Shown: positions 7,875-16,321 of the stretch, one piece after another
How the letters are laid out: each line of letters starts with the position of its first letter
Position numbering within the stretch: position 1 is the stretch's first letter
From: G026625185 sp963727835
GTDB lineage: Bacteria; Desulfobacterota; WTBG01; JAGOGO01
Length of the DNA stretch: 17,266 bases
NCBI GenBank assembly: GCA_963727835.1
Contig: CAVSIB010000038.1
Coordinates: 1 to 17,266, forward strand
Direction of reading: 5' to 3'
The notes under the pieces: model-generated
What the model was told of the DNA's origin: nothing
Seen by the model: only the letters and a program-made list of their open reading frames with translations
The model's database searches: none
Made by a program: the position numbers and the translations under genes

Positions 7875-8633
7875 TTATCGAAAGCCTTCACAGAAGGCAT
7901 GAATATTTTTCCCCAGGTCTTCGTAACAGTATCCTCCCTCAAGCAAAGCATATCTTCTCTCGTAGCAATGCTTTTTTGAAAAATTTTTCATCATTTTTCC
8001 GATCTCTTGGAAAGCATCGGTGGAAAGCTTATGTCCCCAGTCCTTGATGTATTCATCAAAACCCGCTGAGGCAGCAATGATATCACAGTCGCCAGCTTTG
8101 TTTAAGGCAAGGGAGATTTCCTCAAGGTAGTCTTCTTCATCATGGCTCACGGGATTGAGAATAACAAACCCTTCCTTTCTGCCAAGGATGTTGATATTGC
8201 CATCCCCGGTGTGCAGGTCAAAGTCGAGGATAAAGGCAGATTTGATTTTCTCTTCTGCCTCGAGCTTCAAAAGCGATACCGCCATATTGTTGAAAAAGCA
8301 AAACCCCCAACAACTATCACGGGAAGCATGGTGTCCGGGCGGCCGGATGCAGGCAAAGGTTGGTTCGCCGGCATAAGCCAGCTCAGCCGCTTTGATGGCT
8401 CCGCCAGCAGAGAGGAGAGCCATGGTGTAAACGATATCGTCTCGCTTTATGTTTTCGATATGGCGAGCCGAGTGCGCCCGCAGGATATCCTTAGGTTCTG
8501 CTGGCGGGGGAGCAATAAATTTATAGTGGGGATATTTCTTAAGCTCCCGCATGATCGGCTCAATTCTTCCCGGGGCTGCCGCTGGGTCAGAATCATAGGT
8601 CTCGTAAAATTTTTCATGAAAGATAATATTCAT
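7875..8633 (-). CDS. Histone deacetylase family protein (arginase/deacetylase fold)
   Basis: Intact 252-residue zinc-dependent deacetylase of the class II HDAC/AcuC/APAH superfamily. It is predicted to remove acetyl groups from lysine or small acetylated amines in the cytoplasm. Visible motifs in order: CIRPPGHHAS (tandem catalytic histidines), WGFCFFNNMAVS, the metal-binding DFDLHTGDGN, AGFDEY and the closing LEGGYCYEDLG. These keep all the Asp/His/Asp zinc ligands. It is shorter than AcuC (about 370-390 residues). The ATG at 8633 is preceded by a strong ribosome site, GGGAGG. It lies 40 bases downstream of cstA on the same strand, so the two are probably co-transcribed. The natural substrate cannot be read from the sequence. 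Confidence 0.88.
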   Translation of the reverse strand: MNIIFHEKFYETYDSDPAAAPGRIEPIMRELKKYPHYKFIAPPPAEPKDILRAHSARHIENIKRDDIVYTMALLSAGGAIKAAELAYAGEPTFACIRPPGHHASRDSCWGFCFFNNMAVSLLKLEAEEKIKSAFILDFDLHTGDGNINILGRKEGFVILNPVSHDEEDYLEEISLALNKAGDCDIIAASAGFDEYIKDWGHKLSTDAFQEIGKMMKNFSKKHCYERRYALLEGGYCYEDLGKNIHAFCEGFR

Positions 8634-8673
8634 GCGACCCTCCCTGTATTCCCGGTGATTTTAAGATACCCTT

Positions 8674-10590
8674 TTATTGTTCAATCGTTTCTTTGGTGGC
8701 CATCGGTTTTTCAGAGAGAAAAAATCGGCACCACTTTATGACGGAGTCAATCACGATAACCAGGGCCAGGCAAATCAGGATCCCCACTAAGGAAGCATCG
8801 ATTTTATAGTTAAAGGCATCAGGGAGCGAGGATAAGGCCTTAGCGGAAAAATCTTTGAGAAGCATAAAAGAGGCGGTGAAGGTAATTATGGTCATAAAAA
8901 GCATGGGTATAAACGTTACCCAGATATATTTAATCTTGCCCCTCTTGATGAGGAAGGTCGTGCCGATACAGAGGGCAAGCATTCCTAATAGCTGGTTGGC
9001 GGTTCCAAAATAGGCCAGATAACTGATATGGAACCGGTGTAGATAAAATACCCCCAGATTAAGACGACTAGGAGGCTGGCCACAATGTTGCCGGTAATAG
9101 AACTTAAATTCCCAAAGGGTTTATAAACATACCCCCCTAGGTCCTGAACCACATAGCGAGCCACTCTGGTGCCTGCGTCAATCGTGGTAAGAATAAAAAG
9201 GGCTTCAAACATCAAAGCAAACTGATACCAATAGGCTATGAAGTGTTTTAAGAAAGGAAGAGAGGAAAAGATATAGGTCATCCCAACTGCCAAGGAAACC
9301 GCTCCCCCTGGCCTGCCTTGCAAGCTTACCCCTATTATTGCGGAAAGTTCCTTGATCTTAGCCACCGGAAATCCGAGGTTGGCAAGCTCTAAAAAACTGA
9401 GTTTGGAGTTAATGGCAAAGTAGTCTCCCGGGATGAGAACAGAAGCCGCGATTAAGGCGATGACCGCAACAAAACCTTCCGTAAGCATGGCGCCATAGCC
9501 GATTGCTCGTGCATAACTTTCCTTTTCAATCATCTTGGGAGTAGTGCCGGACGATATGATTGAGTGGAAACCAGAAAGTGCGCCACAGGCAATGGTGATA
9601 AAAAATAAAGGGGAAGAGTGGTCCTGGAATAATGGGCCCGCCACCATGGATGAACTGAGTAAGCGGAGGCATAAGCAGGTGAGGATGCACTATTACCACT
9701 CCGAGCGCTAAAAGTATGATAACGCCGAGTTTCATAAATGAGGAAAGGTAATCCCGGGGTGCCAAGAGCAACCATACCGGAAGAACGGAGGCCACGAATC
9801 CATAGATGGCCAGAAGAATAGACAGAAGATTTTTATCCAGATCAAAGAACGAAGATAAAGGAGATGAGGGGATCGCCCTGCCAAATATTACGATGAGGAT
9901 AAGCAAAGTAATCCCCATCAGGGAGACCTCAGCGACCTTATTGGGTCGTAAGGACTTCATGTAAATCCCCATGAAAAGGGCGATGGGGATGGTCATAGCG
10001 ATGATAAAGACGCCCCAGGGGTTATGGAATAAGGAGTTTATTACCGCAAGTCCCAAACCGGCAATAGTTATAATCAGGATAAAAAGGACCGCAACCGAGG
10101 CTGCTCCGCCCGTTAGGGGACCGACTTCATATTTGGCGATTTGGGCAAGGGATTTTCCATCCCTCCTCATGGAGGCAACCAGAATGACAAAATCATGGAC
10201 CCCTCCGGCTACGACTGCGCCAATAAGAATCCAGAGGAATCCGGGAAGATAGCCAAACTGAGCGGCTAGCACCGGTCCGATAAGAGGGCCAGCGCCAGCG
10301 ATAGCCGCAAAATGATGTCCAAAGAGAACCCATTTGTTGGTAGGATAAAAATTTTTTCCGTCGTTTAAACGGAAGGCCGGGGTTATCCTCCGATCATCGA
10401 GCGATAAAACCTTGGCAGCCAGAAAAGCTCCGTAGAACCGATAAGCGAGGGTGAAAAAACACCCGGCTGCGACTACCAACCAGAGGGCATTGATATGCTC
10501 CTGGGGATTAAAAATTCCGGTTACCATGGCAAAAGCAAAAGCAAAAAGAACCGCTAAGAATCCCCAGACAATAGAAGAAACTATTTTCAT
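8674..10590 (-). CDS. cstA: Carbon starvation protein A (CstA family peptide/pyruvate transporter), two frameshifts
   Basis: Polytopic inner-membrane protein of the CstA family, linked to uptake of peptides or pyruvate during carbon starvation. The N-terminal block reads WLVVAAGCFFTLAYRFYGAF, FGHHFAAIAGAGPLIGPVLA and GAVVAGGVHDFVILVASMRR, all family hallmarks. The centre has GGGPIIPGPLFPF, then after a frameshift (about 9600-9607) FFITIACGALSGFHSIISSG and TTPKMIEKES. The third block has FEALFILTTIDAGTRVARYV; a second frameshift (T run, plus-strand AAAA at 9007-9010) restores FGTANQLLGMLALCIGTTFL. Both shifts look like the loss of one T. With them repaired the protein is about 638 residues, nearly all hydrophobic helices. 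I chose the ATG at 10590 because GGAG precedes it closely; the in-frame ATG six codons earlier has no ribosome site. The HDAC-like gene follows in the same operon. Confidence 0.87.
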
Positions 10591-10644
10591 ACCCTGTCTC
10601 CGATTCATAAAAATCGAAAATAACTATGTAGGGTTACTATTAAA

Positions 10645-10673
10645 AGTTTAAGTGATGATATGAGTAATTGCAA
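10645..10673 (-). promoter_or_regulatory. Candidate cstA promoter
   Basis: Reading the minus strand, TTGCAA (10668-10673) is followed after 17 bases by TAAACT (10645-10650), about 55 bases upstream of the cstA start. TTGCAA is its own reverse complement; on the plus strand it also has TAATAT at 10691-10696 with 17-base spacing, pointing toward the sulfotransferase remnant. These are consensus matches only. Confidence 0.35.
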
Positions 10674-10819
10674 GTATATTAAAACAAACATAATATAATT
10701 TATTGTCATGAAGATAACTCGTTGAAAGAAAATGGATTTATCAAGGAACAATCTCGGTTATTTTGTTTTGAAACTTTTGTGCTGCCACGGTAGTAGTAGC
10801 CTCTTAAAACGGAAGCTCT

Positions 10820-10978
10820 ATGGAAAAAACTCATTTGAGAAATTTTATAATTATGGTTTCCGGTCTGCCACGATCCAGCACTTCGATGATGATGCAAATT
10901 CATGAAATTATTTATCTAAGCAAACCAAGATACTGTTCGCTCCAAGGCATCACCCCTGTAACTCTTATAATTTTTTAA
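10820..10978 (+). pseudogene. Sulfotransferase, N-terminal remnant
   Basis: A 52-codon open frame that begins MEKTHLRNFIIMVSGLPRSS and continues TSMMMQIHE. This matches the start of PAPS-dependent sulfotransferase-family proteins, where GLPRSGTS forms the 5'-phosphosulfate-binding loop; the second loop residue is Ser instead of Gly. GGAAG lies six bases before the ATG. After about residue 28 the similarity ends (IIYLSKPRYCSLQG is not family-like) and the frame stops before the convergent sirtuin gene, so over 80% of a normal protein is missing. It is the only gene-like content seen in the gap 10591-10994. It is short, so the call rests on one motif. Confidence 0.5.
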
Positions 10979-10994
10979 GGAATACTACTCAGAT

Positions 10995-11816
10995 TTATTT
11001 TCTTAAAAACTCTACAATCTGAGAAAGAGCTTGGCTACTTTTTTCTGAACAGGAGTAACCGTTGGTAACGCTGATTGCCATTTGACTGAAGGGATTCGGC
11101 TCCGGGTTTATGTCAATCACCGCTCCTCCGCGGTGCACTACTGTTACCCCCACTTGCATGGGCAGGTTGGTGGCCCCTGAGGTACCTACCACCAGCAAAA
11201 GACCGGTCTTTTCTGCTTTTTGGAGCGAGTTGTGAAAACGAAAAAATTTTTCGTCATAACATTCGTCGAACCAAAGAACGTGGGGACGCGAGATAGCTCC
11301 GCATTGCCTACAGACCAAGAGTTTCTTTTCTGTTTCAGTGAGGGGAGCGGTTTTATCTTTGAAAGGAATTTCGTTTGGGACGGAAATTATCAAACCACTA
11401 CATTCATCTGAACAGCGCATAAAATTTAGGTTTCCATGAATCTGATAGGTGCGATCAGCAGTATTGCCCGCACGAAGGTGAATACCATCAACGTTTTGCG
11501 TAATCAACACGAAGCGGTCTTGAAAAATCTTTTCTAATTCTACTATCGCCCGATGGCCTAGATTTGGTTTGGCTTGTGCGCAAACGGTCTTGCGATAAAG
11601 GTACCATTGCCAGACCTCATAGGGGATCATTTTAAACATACGGAAAGTAGCCATTTCCTCCGGGTGATATTCTTTAGACCCCACGGTCCAGTAACCATCC
11701 TTTCCCCGAAACGTAGGTATGCCACTCTCAGACGAAATACCTGCACCGGTCAAAATCGTAATGTTACCGGTTGAGTGCTTGAACTGATTTAGGATTTTTC
11801 TTAATTTTTCTTCCAT
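10995..11816 (-). CDS. cobB: Sir2 family NAD-dependent protein deacylase
   Basis: Intact 273-residue sirtuin, which removes acyl groups from protein lysines using NAD and gives nicotinamide and O-acyl-ADP-ribose. Motifs in order: ITILTGAGISSESGIPTFRG (NAD-binding Rossmann start), LITQNVDGIHLRAG, the catalytic IHGNLNFMRC with its histidine, a four-cysteine zinc module (CSDEC and CRQCGAISRPHV), WFDECYD, VVGTSGATNLPMQVG and VIDINPEPNPF. All active residues are present. The ATG at 11816 has no strong ribosome site close by, and no other start looks better. It follows nrdG on the same strand with a 108-base gap. It is the second deacetylase class in the window, with the HDAC-like gene at 7875. The gene symbol is by family resemblance; target proteins are unknown. 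Confidence 0.9.
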   Translation of the reverse strand: MEEKLRKILNQFKHSTGNITILTGAGISSESGIPTFRGKDGYWTVGSKEYHPEEMATFRMFKMIPYEVWQWYLYRKTVCAQAKPNLGHRAIVELEKIFQDRFVLITQNVDGIHLRAGNTADRTYQIHGNLNFMRCSDECSGLIISVPNEIPFKDKTAPLTETEKKLLVCRQCGAISRPHVLWFDECYDEKFFRFHNSLQKAEKTGLLLVVGTSGATNLPMQVGVTVVHRGGAVIDINPEPNPFSQMAISVTNGYSCSEKSSQALSQIVEFLRK

Positions 11817-11924
11817 CTTTGTTCCCTCTTATAGTACGAAAAAAAATATTACGAGAATCATCCCATCGGAGATTTGGATGACAATGCTTCTCATCCTGAG
11901 GCGCGCTACTGATCCTTGTTTTAA

Positions 11925-12672
11925 TCACGGGTTATTTTTTTGAGCGTCCTCCTTGGGCTTTGGTTTCCTGACCGTGAGGAGTTGATCCACATATCTTTGG
12001 ACCTGTTCGAATTTTTCTTGTGGCCATGGTCTTTCATGTTTTAATTTTGAGTCTAAAGTGTTTTTCGGGCTGAACTGCTGAAGCAATAATGTGTTGAGGG
12101 GATATAAGTCCTCGGCTACGCGATAAATATCTTCTTCGGTTAACATTTTTGGAACCACCGTGATACGAAATATCTTTTCGATCGAGCTTTTTCGGATTAC
12201 GTCAATGCTTTTTTTGATTGCTTTTAGATCAACAGGTACTCCGGTTAATCGAGCATAAGAAATCTCTTCCAAAGGTGCTTTAACATCCATGGCGATGGCA
12301 TCTACTAAATTTTCTTTCAAAAGGGTTTCGATCATGTGGGGATAACTTCCATTGGTATCGAGTTTCACCAAAAGATTTCTCTTTTTGAATAGTCCGGATA
12401 AAATCAGGAAGGGTTTCCTGAAGCGTTGGCTCGCCACCAGTGATACAGATCCCGTCAATCCAGCCTTTAAGTTCTTTTATCCGTTGAAGCACTTCTGGTA
12501 AAGGCCAGGTTTTTAAATGCTGGGGCTTAAGAACTAAGGTGGCGTTTTGGCAAAAGGGACAACGAAAATTGCAGGAGGGAAGAAAAATCACTGAAGCGAT
12601 TTTGCCGGGCCAATCTAAAAAAGACGTTTCTAAAAAACCTTTGATGGGGATACTGTTTTCAAGACGTGCCAT
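11925..12672 (-). CDS. nrdG: Anaerobic ribonucleoside-triphosphate reductase activating protein (radical SAM), one frameshift
   Basis: Radical-SAM activase that makes the glycyl radical on NrdD by cleaving S-adenosylmethionine with a 4Fe-4S cluster. The N-terminal part reads IKGFLETSFLDWPGKIASVI and then SCNFRCPFCQNA, the CxxxCxxC cluster motif, followed by GICITGGEPTLQ. A frameshift in an A5 run (plus-strand T run 12382-12386) separates it from KRNLLVKLDTNGSYPHMIET, DAIAMDVKAPLEE and the C-terminal ITVVPKMLTEEDI and LLLQQFSPKNTLD. With one A removed the protein is about 248 residues, in the range of the longer NrdG2-like activases and well above E. coli NrdG (154). It lies downstream of nrdD and the redoxin gene, beyond an intrinsic terminator. 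The start ATG at 12672 has no obvious ribosome site. Confidence 0.85.
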
Positions 12673-12708
12673 AGCAATGGGCTAACAGTGGCCTTAAAGT
12701 GTAAAAAG

Positions 12709-12737
12709 TCGAAGGGGGAATATCATTCCCCCTTCGA
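12709..12737 (-). terminator. Intrinsic terminator after nrdD-redoxin
   Basis: A perfect 13-bp stem (TCGAAGGGGGAAT at 12709-12721 with ATTCCCCCTTCGA at 12725-12737) and a 3-base loop, followed on the minus strand by CTTTTT. It lies between the redoxin gene (ends 12800) and nrdG (starts 12672), so it would end most nrdD transcripts and leave nrdG to read-through or its own promoter. Confidence 0.8.
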
Positions 12738-12799
12738 ACCAAGGAGGGGTTGAGAACAAATCCCTTAACCCAAAAGGTTCCGGTTAAGAGACGAAAGAA

Positions 12800-13069
12800 C
12801 TATTGGTAATATCGGGAAATCGCTTTTTTTACTTCCAAGGGAGTAGGAACGTGTCCTGAATAAGAGGCAATGGCATTTTCTTCTTCATCTTCAATAATCA
12901 TGGTCGGGGTTGACTTAACCCCATAATAGGAAGCCTCAGCAAGACCATCAGCAGTATCGAGGTTATAATCATCAACCACCAATCCATCCTGCTTCAGCAT
13001 CCCTCCGATAATCTTAGCGTTACCACACAAGGGGCACTCAGATTTCCAAAATAGTTTTACTTTTCCCAT
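12800..13069 (-). CDS. Glutaredoxin/thioredoxin-like redoxin with CPLC active site (NrdH-like)
   Basis: Intact 89-residue thioredoxin-fold protein. The N-terminus KVKLFWKSECPLCGNAK is a beta strand followed by the CxxC redox motif CPLC; GVKSTPTMIIED contains the conserved cis-proline (TPT), and SYSGHVPTPLEVKKAISRYY is the last strand and helix. The size matches NrdH redoxins and small glutaredoxins. A strong AGGAGG ribosome site precedes the ATG at 13069, and the gene starts 33 bases after nrdD. Placed between nrdD and nrdG, it is probably the electron donor that re-reduces the reductase, a role known for redoxins with some class III enzymes; that assignment is inference from context. Confidence 0.82.
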   Translation of the reverse strand: MGKVKLFWKSECPLCGNAKIIGGMLKQDGLVVDDYNLDTADGLAEASYYGVKSTPTMIIEDEEENAIASYSGHVPTPLEVKKAISRYYQ

Positions 13070-13102
13070 ATGTTCTCCTCCTTCCTCAATCTATGGAAAA
13101 AA

Positions 13103-15244
13103 TTAAGCTACCCTTACTTTTTGGTCTGACTCGTCGAAAAAGTACTCTTGGTTTCGGTACCGGTCATGGAGTTCACCGATTTTTCCTTTGTTCCAGCTTG
13201 AAATCTTGGTGAAATATCCGGTAATCCGCGTTATACCCTCTACCTTTTGGGAACCGCAATAGCCGCACTGATCCTTGAGTCCTCGTTCGGTTTTGCCACA
13301 GTCATTACAGTTGGTGAATTCGGGTGAAAAGGCGATCTGGTCATTGGTGGTGTGCCGGAAGGTTTTGAATACAAAATTAGCCAAAGATTCTTTTGCGGGG
13401 CGCTTTTCTCCAAGCCAGATATGAGTGAGCGATCCCGCCTCAATGAGCGGATGAAAAAGGCCTTCCTTTCGAACTCTTTCGATGGGGTTGATGGGAATTG
13501 ATACCGGAAGATAGGTGGAATTTGTATAATAGACTTCATTGCGCTCTAAATTACCCTTTACGACCCGGTGAGCTTCAGGATAGAAATGTTCGAGGTCCAG
13601 CTTGGCAAACCGATACGCAGTGCTTTCCGCAGGGGTCTGCTCCAAGACAAATTTCATATGATGTTTTTCCGATAATTTTTTCGCCACCAAGTGCATGTGC
13701 GCAATCACTTTAAGGGCAAATTTCAGGGTGTCCTTCGAAGCATGTAATTCATTTCCGGTATGAAACTGAACAAGTTCATTGAGTCCCAGCATTCCGATAA
13801 GGAATGAGGCCCGATCCATCTTGAGGTAGGGATTCCCGTCTTTATTCATAGTAAGCAAAGCCAAAGGCCCTTTACCACCTATGGATAAAAGTTTTTTGAT
13901 GAAAACTTTTTTCTGCTCATGAGCCTTAACCGCCAGGGCCATGGCATCAGAGATTCGAGAAAATAGAACAGTATCATCCTGGTTACTGAGGTAGCCGAAC
14001 CGGGGAAGGTTAAGGGTTACATTTTGGAGAGCGCAATACCGCATTTTCCAAGGCTCACGGGCGTCAGCGAAGTCTTGGGCCTCGAGTTTAAAGCTCAGTC
14101 GGCAGCACTCGGAAATTTTTGCGGTACTCCCACGGTCAAAAACAAAATAGGTGTTTCCTTTTTCACTGGCAACATCACAAATATGGTTGAGGAAATCCTT
14201 ATGTCCCTCAGTTTGGAAAAATTTCTCGGTAATATGGACTAACGGTTTAGGGAAAAAGAAAGGCCGGCCGGTTCCATCTCCTCCTTTGTAAACGGTAAAG
14301 AGTGCCCAGGCAAACTTTTGTGCTTCGGTAATGTATTCGGCATAGGTTTTACCGGTAAAGACACCTCCGGGGCCAATCGCTGGAACATCTTCAAAGTGTT
14401 TTGGAACTTCCCAGTAAATATTAATATCACTAAAAATGGCTTGTCCACCCCGCGCAACTGCTTGCTGGGAAAATTCAAAAATAAGCATCTGAGCGAGTTG
14501 TTCGATCTCTCGATCGCTCATTCCGGCTAAGTAAGGGGCAAAAAAGAGATTAACCGAGTCCCAGCCGATTGCTCCAGCAAAATTGCTTTGCAGAGCTGCT
14601 GCAAACTTAACCATATGTGCTAAAAGCACTTCAGGATGTTTGGCGGGTTTGGCGTTGGAGAGGGAATTCGGGAGGTTTAAGCCAAATCTTTTAATGTACT
14701 CCAATGACTGTCCTGAGCAGTAGGGCCGGTCTATAAAACCCAAGTCATGAAGGTGGAGGTCTCCTCGCAGATGCGCATCCGCAATATCCTGGGAAAAAAC
14801 ACTGAGGAGGGCGTATTCTTTTTTTATCCCTTCCGCTAAAGTTAAGTTCGTAGCTTCGGGTCCATGGGGAACATTAGCATTTTCTTTGTTGGGATGAAGA
14901 ATGAGCTGATCTACATCATAAATCGGCAAACCGATCCGGGTATGCATCATCCGGGTTTGTTCCAGCCCTCTTTCAATAAGTTTAGCATTCACCAATTCCC
15001 GGATGAGGGGGGCGGTAATCACTCTGGTCTTAGAGTTAATAATCATTTCTTCAACGTCAGCGCTTATCTTGTCAGCGGTATCGACGTCAATATATGTCTC
15101 CCTCACCAGGGCATCGACAATTTTCTGTCGATGCCAAGAACTGACATCTTCACTGGAAGTCCGCACAAAAAGGGCTAAATCAGTGGTTTCACTGTCCGGT
15201 AGAGTATAAGGTCTTTCTGTTTTTATTTCTTTTAAGTGCGTCAT
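13103..15244 (-). CDS. nrdD: Anaerobic ribonucleoside-triphosphate reductase (class III, glycyl radical)
   Basis: Intact 713-residue catalytic subunit that reduces NTPs to dNTPs under anaerobic conditions. The N-terminal 90 or so residues are an ATP-cone for allosteric dATP/ATP control (ALFVRTSSEDVSSWHRQKIV to LIERGLEQTRMMHTRIG). The barrel contains DIADAHLRGDLHLHDLGFID, PYCSGQSLEY, the FDRGSTAKISECCR region and LNLPRFGYL. The C-terminus has a four-cysteine zinc site (CNDC and CGYC) and the glycyl-radical motif RITGYFTKISSWNKGKIGEL. I chose the ATG at 15244 because GGGAGG precedes it; the 55 residues in frame upstream are not reductase-like and overlap the promoter. It heads the operon with the redoxin and nrdG genes, and a NrdR-like box lies in its promoter. 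It is the longest frame here without a frameshift. Confidence 0.95.
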   Translation of the reverse strand: MTHLKEIKTERPYTLPDSETTDLALFVRTSSEDVSSWHRQKIVDALVRETYIDVDTADKISADVEEMIINSKTRVITAPLIRELVNAKLIERGLEQTRMMHTRIGLPIYDVDQLILHPNKENANVPHGPEATNLTLAEGIKKEYALLSVFSQDIADAHLRGDLHLHDLGFIDRPYCSGQSLEYIKRFGLNLPNSLSNAKPAKHPEVLLAHMVKFAAALQSNFAGAIGWDSVNLFFAPYLAGMSDREIEQLAQMLIFEFSQQAVARGGQAIFSDINIYWEVPKHFEDVPAIGPGGVFTGKTYAEYITEAQKFAWALFTVYKGGDGTGRPFFFPKPLVHITEKFFQTEGHKDFLNHICDVASEKGNTYFVFDRGSTAKISECCRLSFKLEAQDFADAREPWKMRYCALQNVTLNLPRFGYLSNQDDTVLFSRISDAMALAVKAHEQKKVFIKKLLSIGGKGPLALLTMNKDGNPYLKMDRASFLIGMLGLNELVQFHTGNELHASKDTLKFALKVIAHMHLVAKKLSEKHHMKFVLEQTPAESTAYRFAKLDLEHFYPEAHRVVKGNLERNEVYYTNSTYLPVSIPINPIERVRKEGLFHPLIEAGSLTHIWLGEKRPAKESLANFVFKTFRHTTNDQIAFSPEFTNCNDCGKTERGLKDQCGYCGSQKVEGITRITGYFTKISSWNKGKIGELHDRYRNQEYFFDESDQKVRVA

Positions 15245-15304
15245 AGTCCTCCCTAACCTCTTATAAGAATTGCTTTTCTTTCCCTCATGTGGTAGATGAA
15301 TGTT

Positions 15305-15333
15305 ATTTGACCACAATATATTGGGTAAGTCAA
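15305..15333 (-). promoter_or_regulatory. nrdD promoter
   Basis: On the minus strand TTGACT (15328-15333) and TCAAAT (15305-15310) are spaced by exactly 17 bases, about 60 bases before the nrdD start. The -35 is near consensus and the -10 is weaker (4 of 6). The spacer is filled by a NrdR-like palindrome. Confidence 0.5.
15311..15326. promoter_or_regulatory. NrdR-box-like operator
   Basis: CCACAATATATTGGGT is a 16-base imperfect palindrome (12 of 16 positions symmetric) close to the NrdR box consensus as I recall it (roughly ACACwATATATwGTGT). NrdR is the ATP-cone repressor of ribonucleotide reductase genes. The box lies between the -35 and -10 of the nrdD promoter, a classic repression position. 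NrdR boxes usually come in pairs about 31 bases apart; I see no convincing second box (a weak AT-rich palindrome lies about 36 bases upstream). Confidence 0.6.
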
Positions 15334-15387
15334 GAGAAATTTGGAAGCAAAAATATTTTTTCTGGGGGGAAATGCCTTCAATATTTA

Positions 15388-15416
15388 TTGACTTTTTTAG
15401 GGAGATCATTTATTTT
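15388..15416 (+). promoter_or_regulatory. Candidate thi4 promoter
   Basis: TTGACT (15388-15393), 17 bases, then TATTTT (15411-15416), 46 bases before the thi4 ATG. It is divergent from nrdD. No TPP riboswitch (thi-box) sequence was seen in the short leader. Confidence 0.4.
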
Positions 15417-15462
15417 TCGATTCCTTAATGTTTAATTGGTTTTCACGGAAAGGAGATTCACG

Positions 15463-16244
15463 ATGTTAGACGAAATTGTTATTTCTCGCGCAATTGTTGA
15501 CCGGTATTTTAAAAAGTTAATGGATAACCTGCAGATAGATGTCGCGATTGCCGGTGGTGGACCGGCGGGACTGACGGCTGCTTACTATTTGGCGAAAAGA
15601 AAAGTCAAGATTGCGGTTTATGAAAAAAAACTCTCCATCGGCGGTGGGATGTGGGGTGGGGGGATGATGTTTAATGAAATTGTGGTGCAAAAAGAAGCAA
15701 AAAAAATCCTTGACGAGATGGGGATACGATCTGAATTTATGAAAAAAATTATTATACTGCCGATTCCGTGGAAGCGATTTCTACCTTAACTTCCCAGGCA
15801 GTTAAAGCCGGAGCTATAATTTTTAATTGTATGAGCGTGGAAGATGTTAAACTCACTCAGGATAAGGTAACGGGGCTGGTGATTAATTGGAGCGCGGTTG
15901 AAATAGCCGGACTCCATGTTGATCCTCTGACCATTGGGGCACGATTTGTGGTGGAAGCAACCGGTCATAGCCTTGAAGTTTTAAAGATTATTGAAAAAAA
16001 GAGCGGAAAGTCGTTGCTTACCAAAACCGGAAAGATCATGGGTGAAAAGTCAATGAATGCTGAAATTGCCGAGACTATGACCCTTAAAAACACAAAAGAA
16101 GTTTATCCCAATGTCTATGTAGCCGGAATGTCTGCAAATGCTGCCTTTGGATCATATCGGATGGGCCCTATTTTCGGGGGGATGCTGCTTTCCGGGAAGA
16201 AAGTGGCTGAACTTATCCTAAAGAGGCTTAAAACCGGTAAATAA
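15463..16244 (+). CDS. thi4: Thi4 family thiazole synthase (probably sulfide-dependent), one frameshift
   Basis: Enzyme of thiamin synthesis that builds the thiazole moiety (ADP-thiazole) from NAD, glycine and a sulfur source. The N-terminus has the Rossmann dinucleotide motif DVAIAGGGPAGLTAAYYLAK, then YEKKLSIGGGMWGGGMMFN. A frameshift near 15736-15738 (one T lost from a T run) splits it from DSVEAISTLTSQAVKAGAII; restoring the T yields YEKNYYTADSVEA, as in the family. The C-terminal half has NWSAVEIAGLHVDPLTIGAR and MSANAAFGSYRMGPIFGGML. The residue before VDP is His (codon 15913-15915), where yeast Thi4 has its sulfur-donating Cys205; His marks the catalytic, sulfide-using archaeal-type enzymes. 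Combined length is about 260 residues, typical. I chose the ATG at 15463 because AAGGAG lies just upstream; the frame to 15436 has no ribosome site. Confidence 0.88.
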
Positions 16245-16321
16245 GCAGCAATTTGTTGAAATTAACAAATTCCTTTGGCTTAAGGAAATTAACTGGTCGC
16301 AGAGGAAACAAAAATATTCTC

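Noticed and set aside
8142..8741. 199-residue plus-strand open frame
   Set aside because: It lies wholly opposite the well-supported HDAC-like gene and the end of cstA, and shows no domain.
15245..15409. 55-residue N-terminal extension of NrdD from the ATG at 15409
   Set aside because: It is not reductase-like, covers the promoter and NrdR-like box, and the ATG at 15244 has a strong ribosome site.
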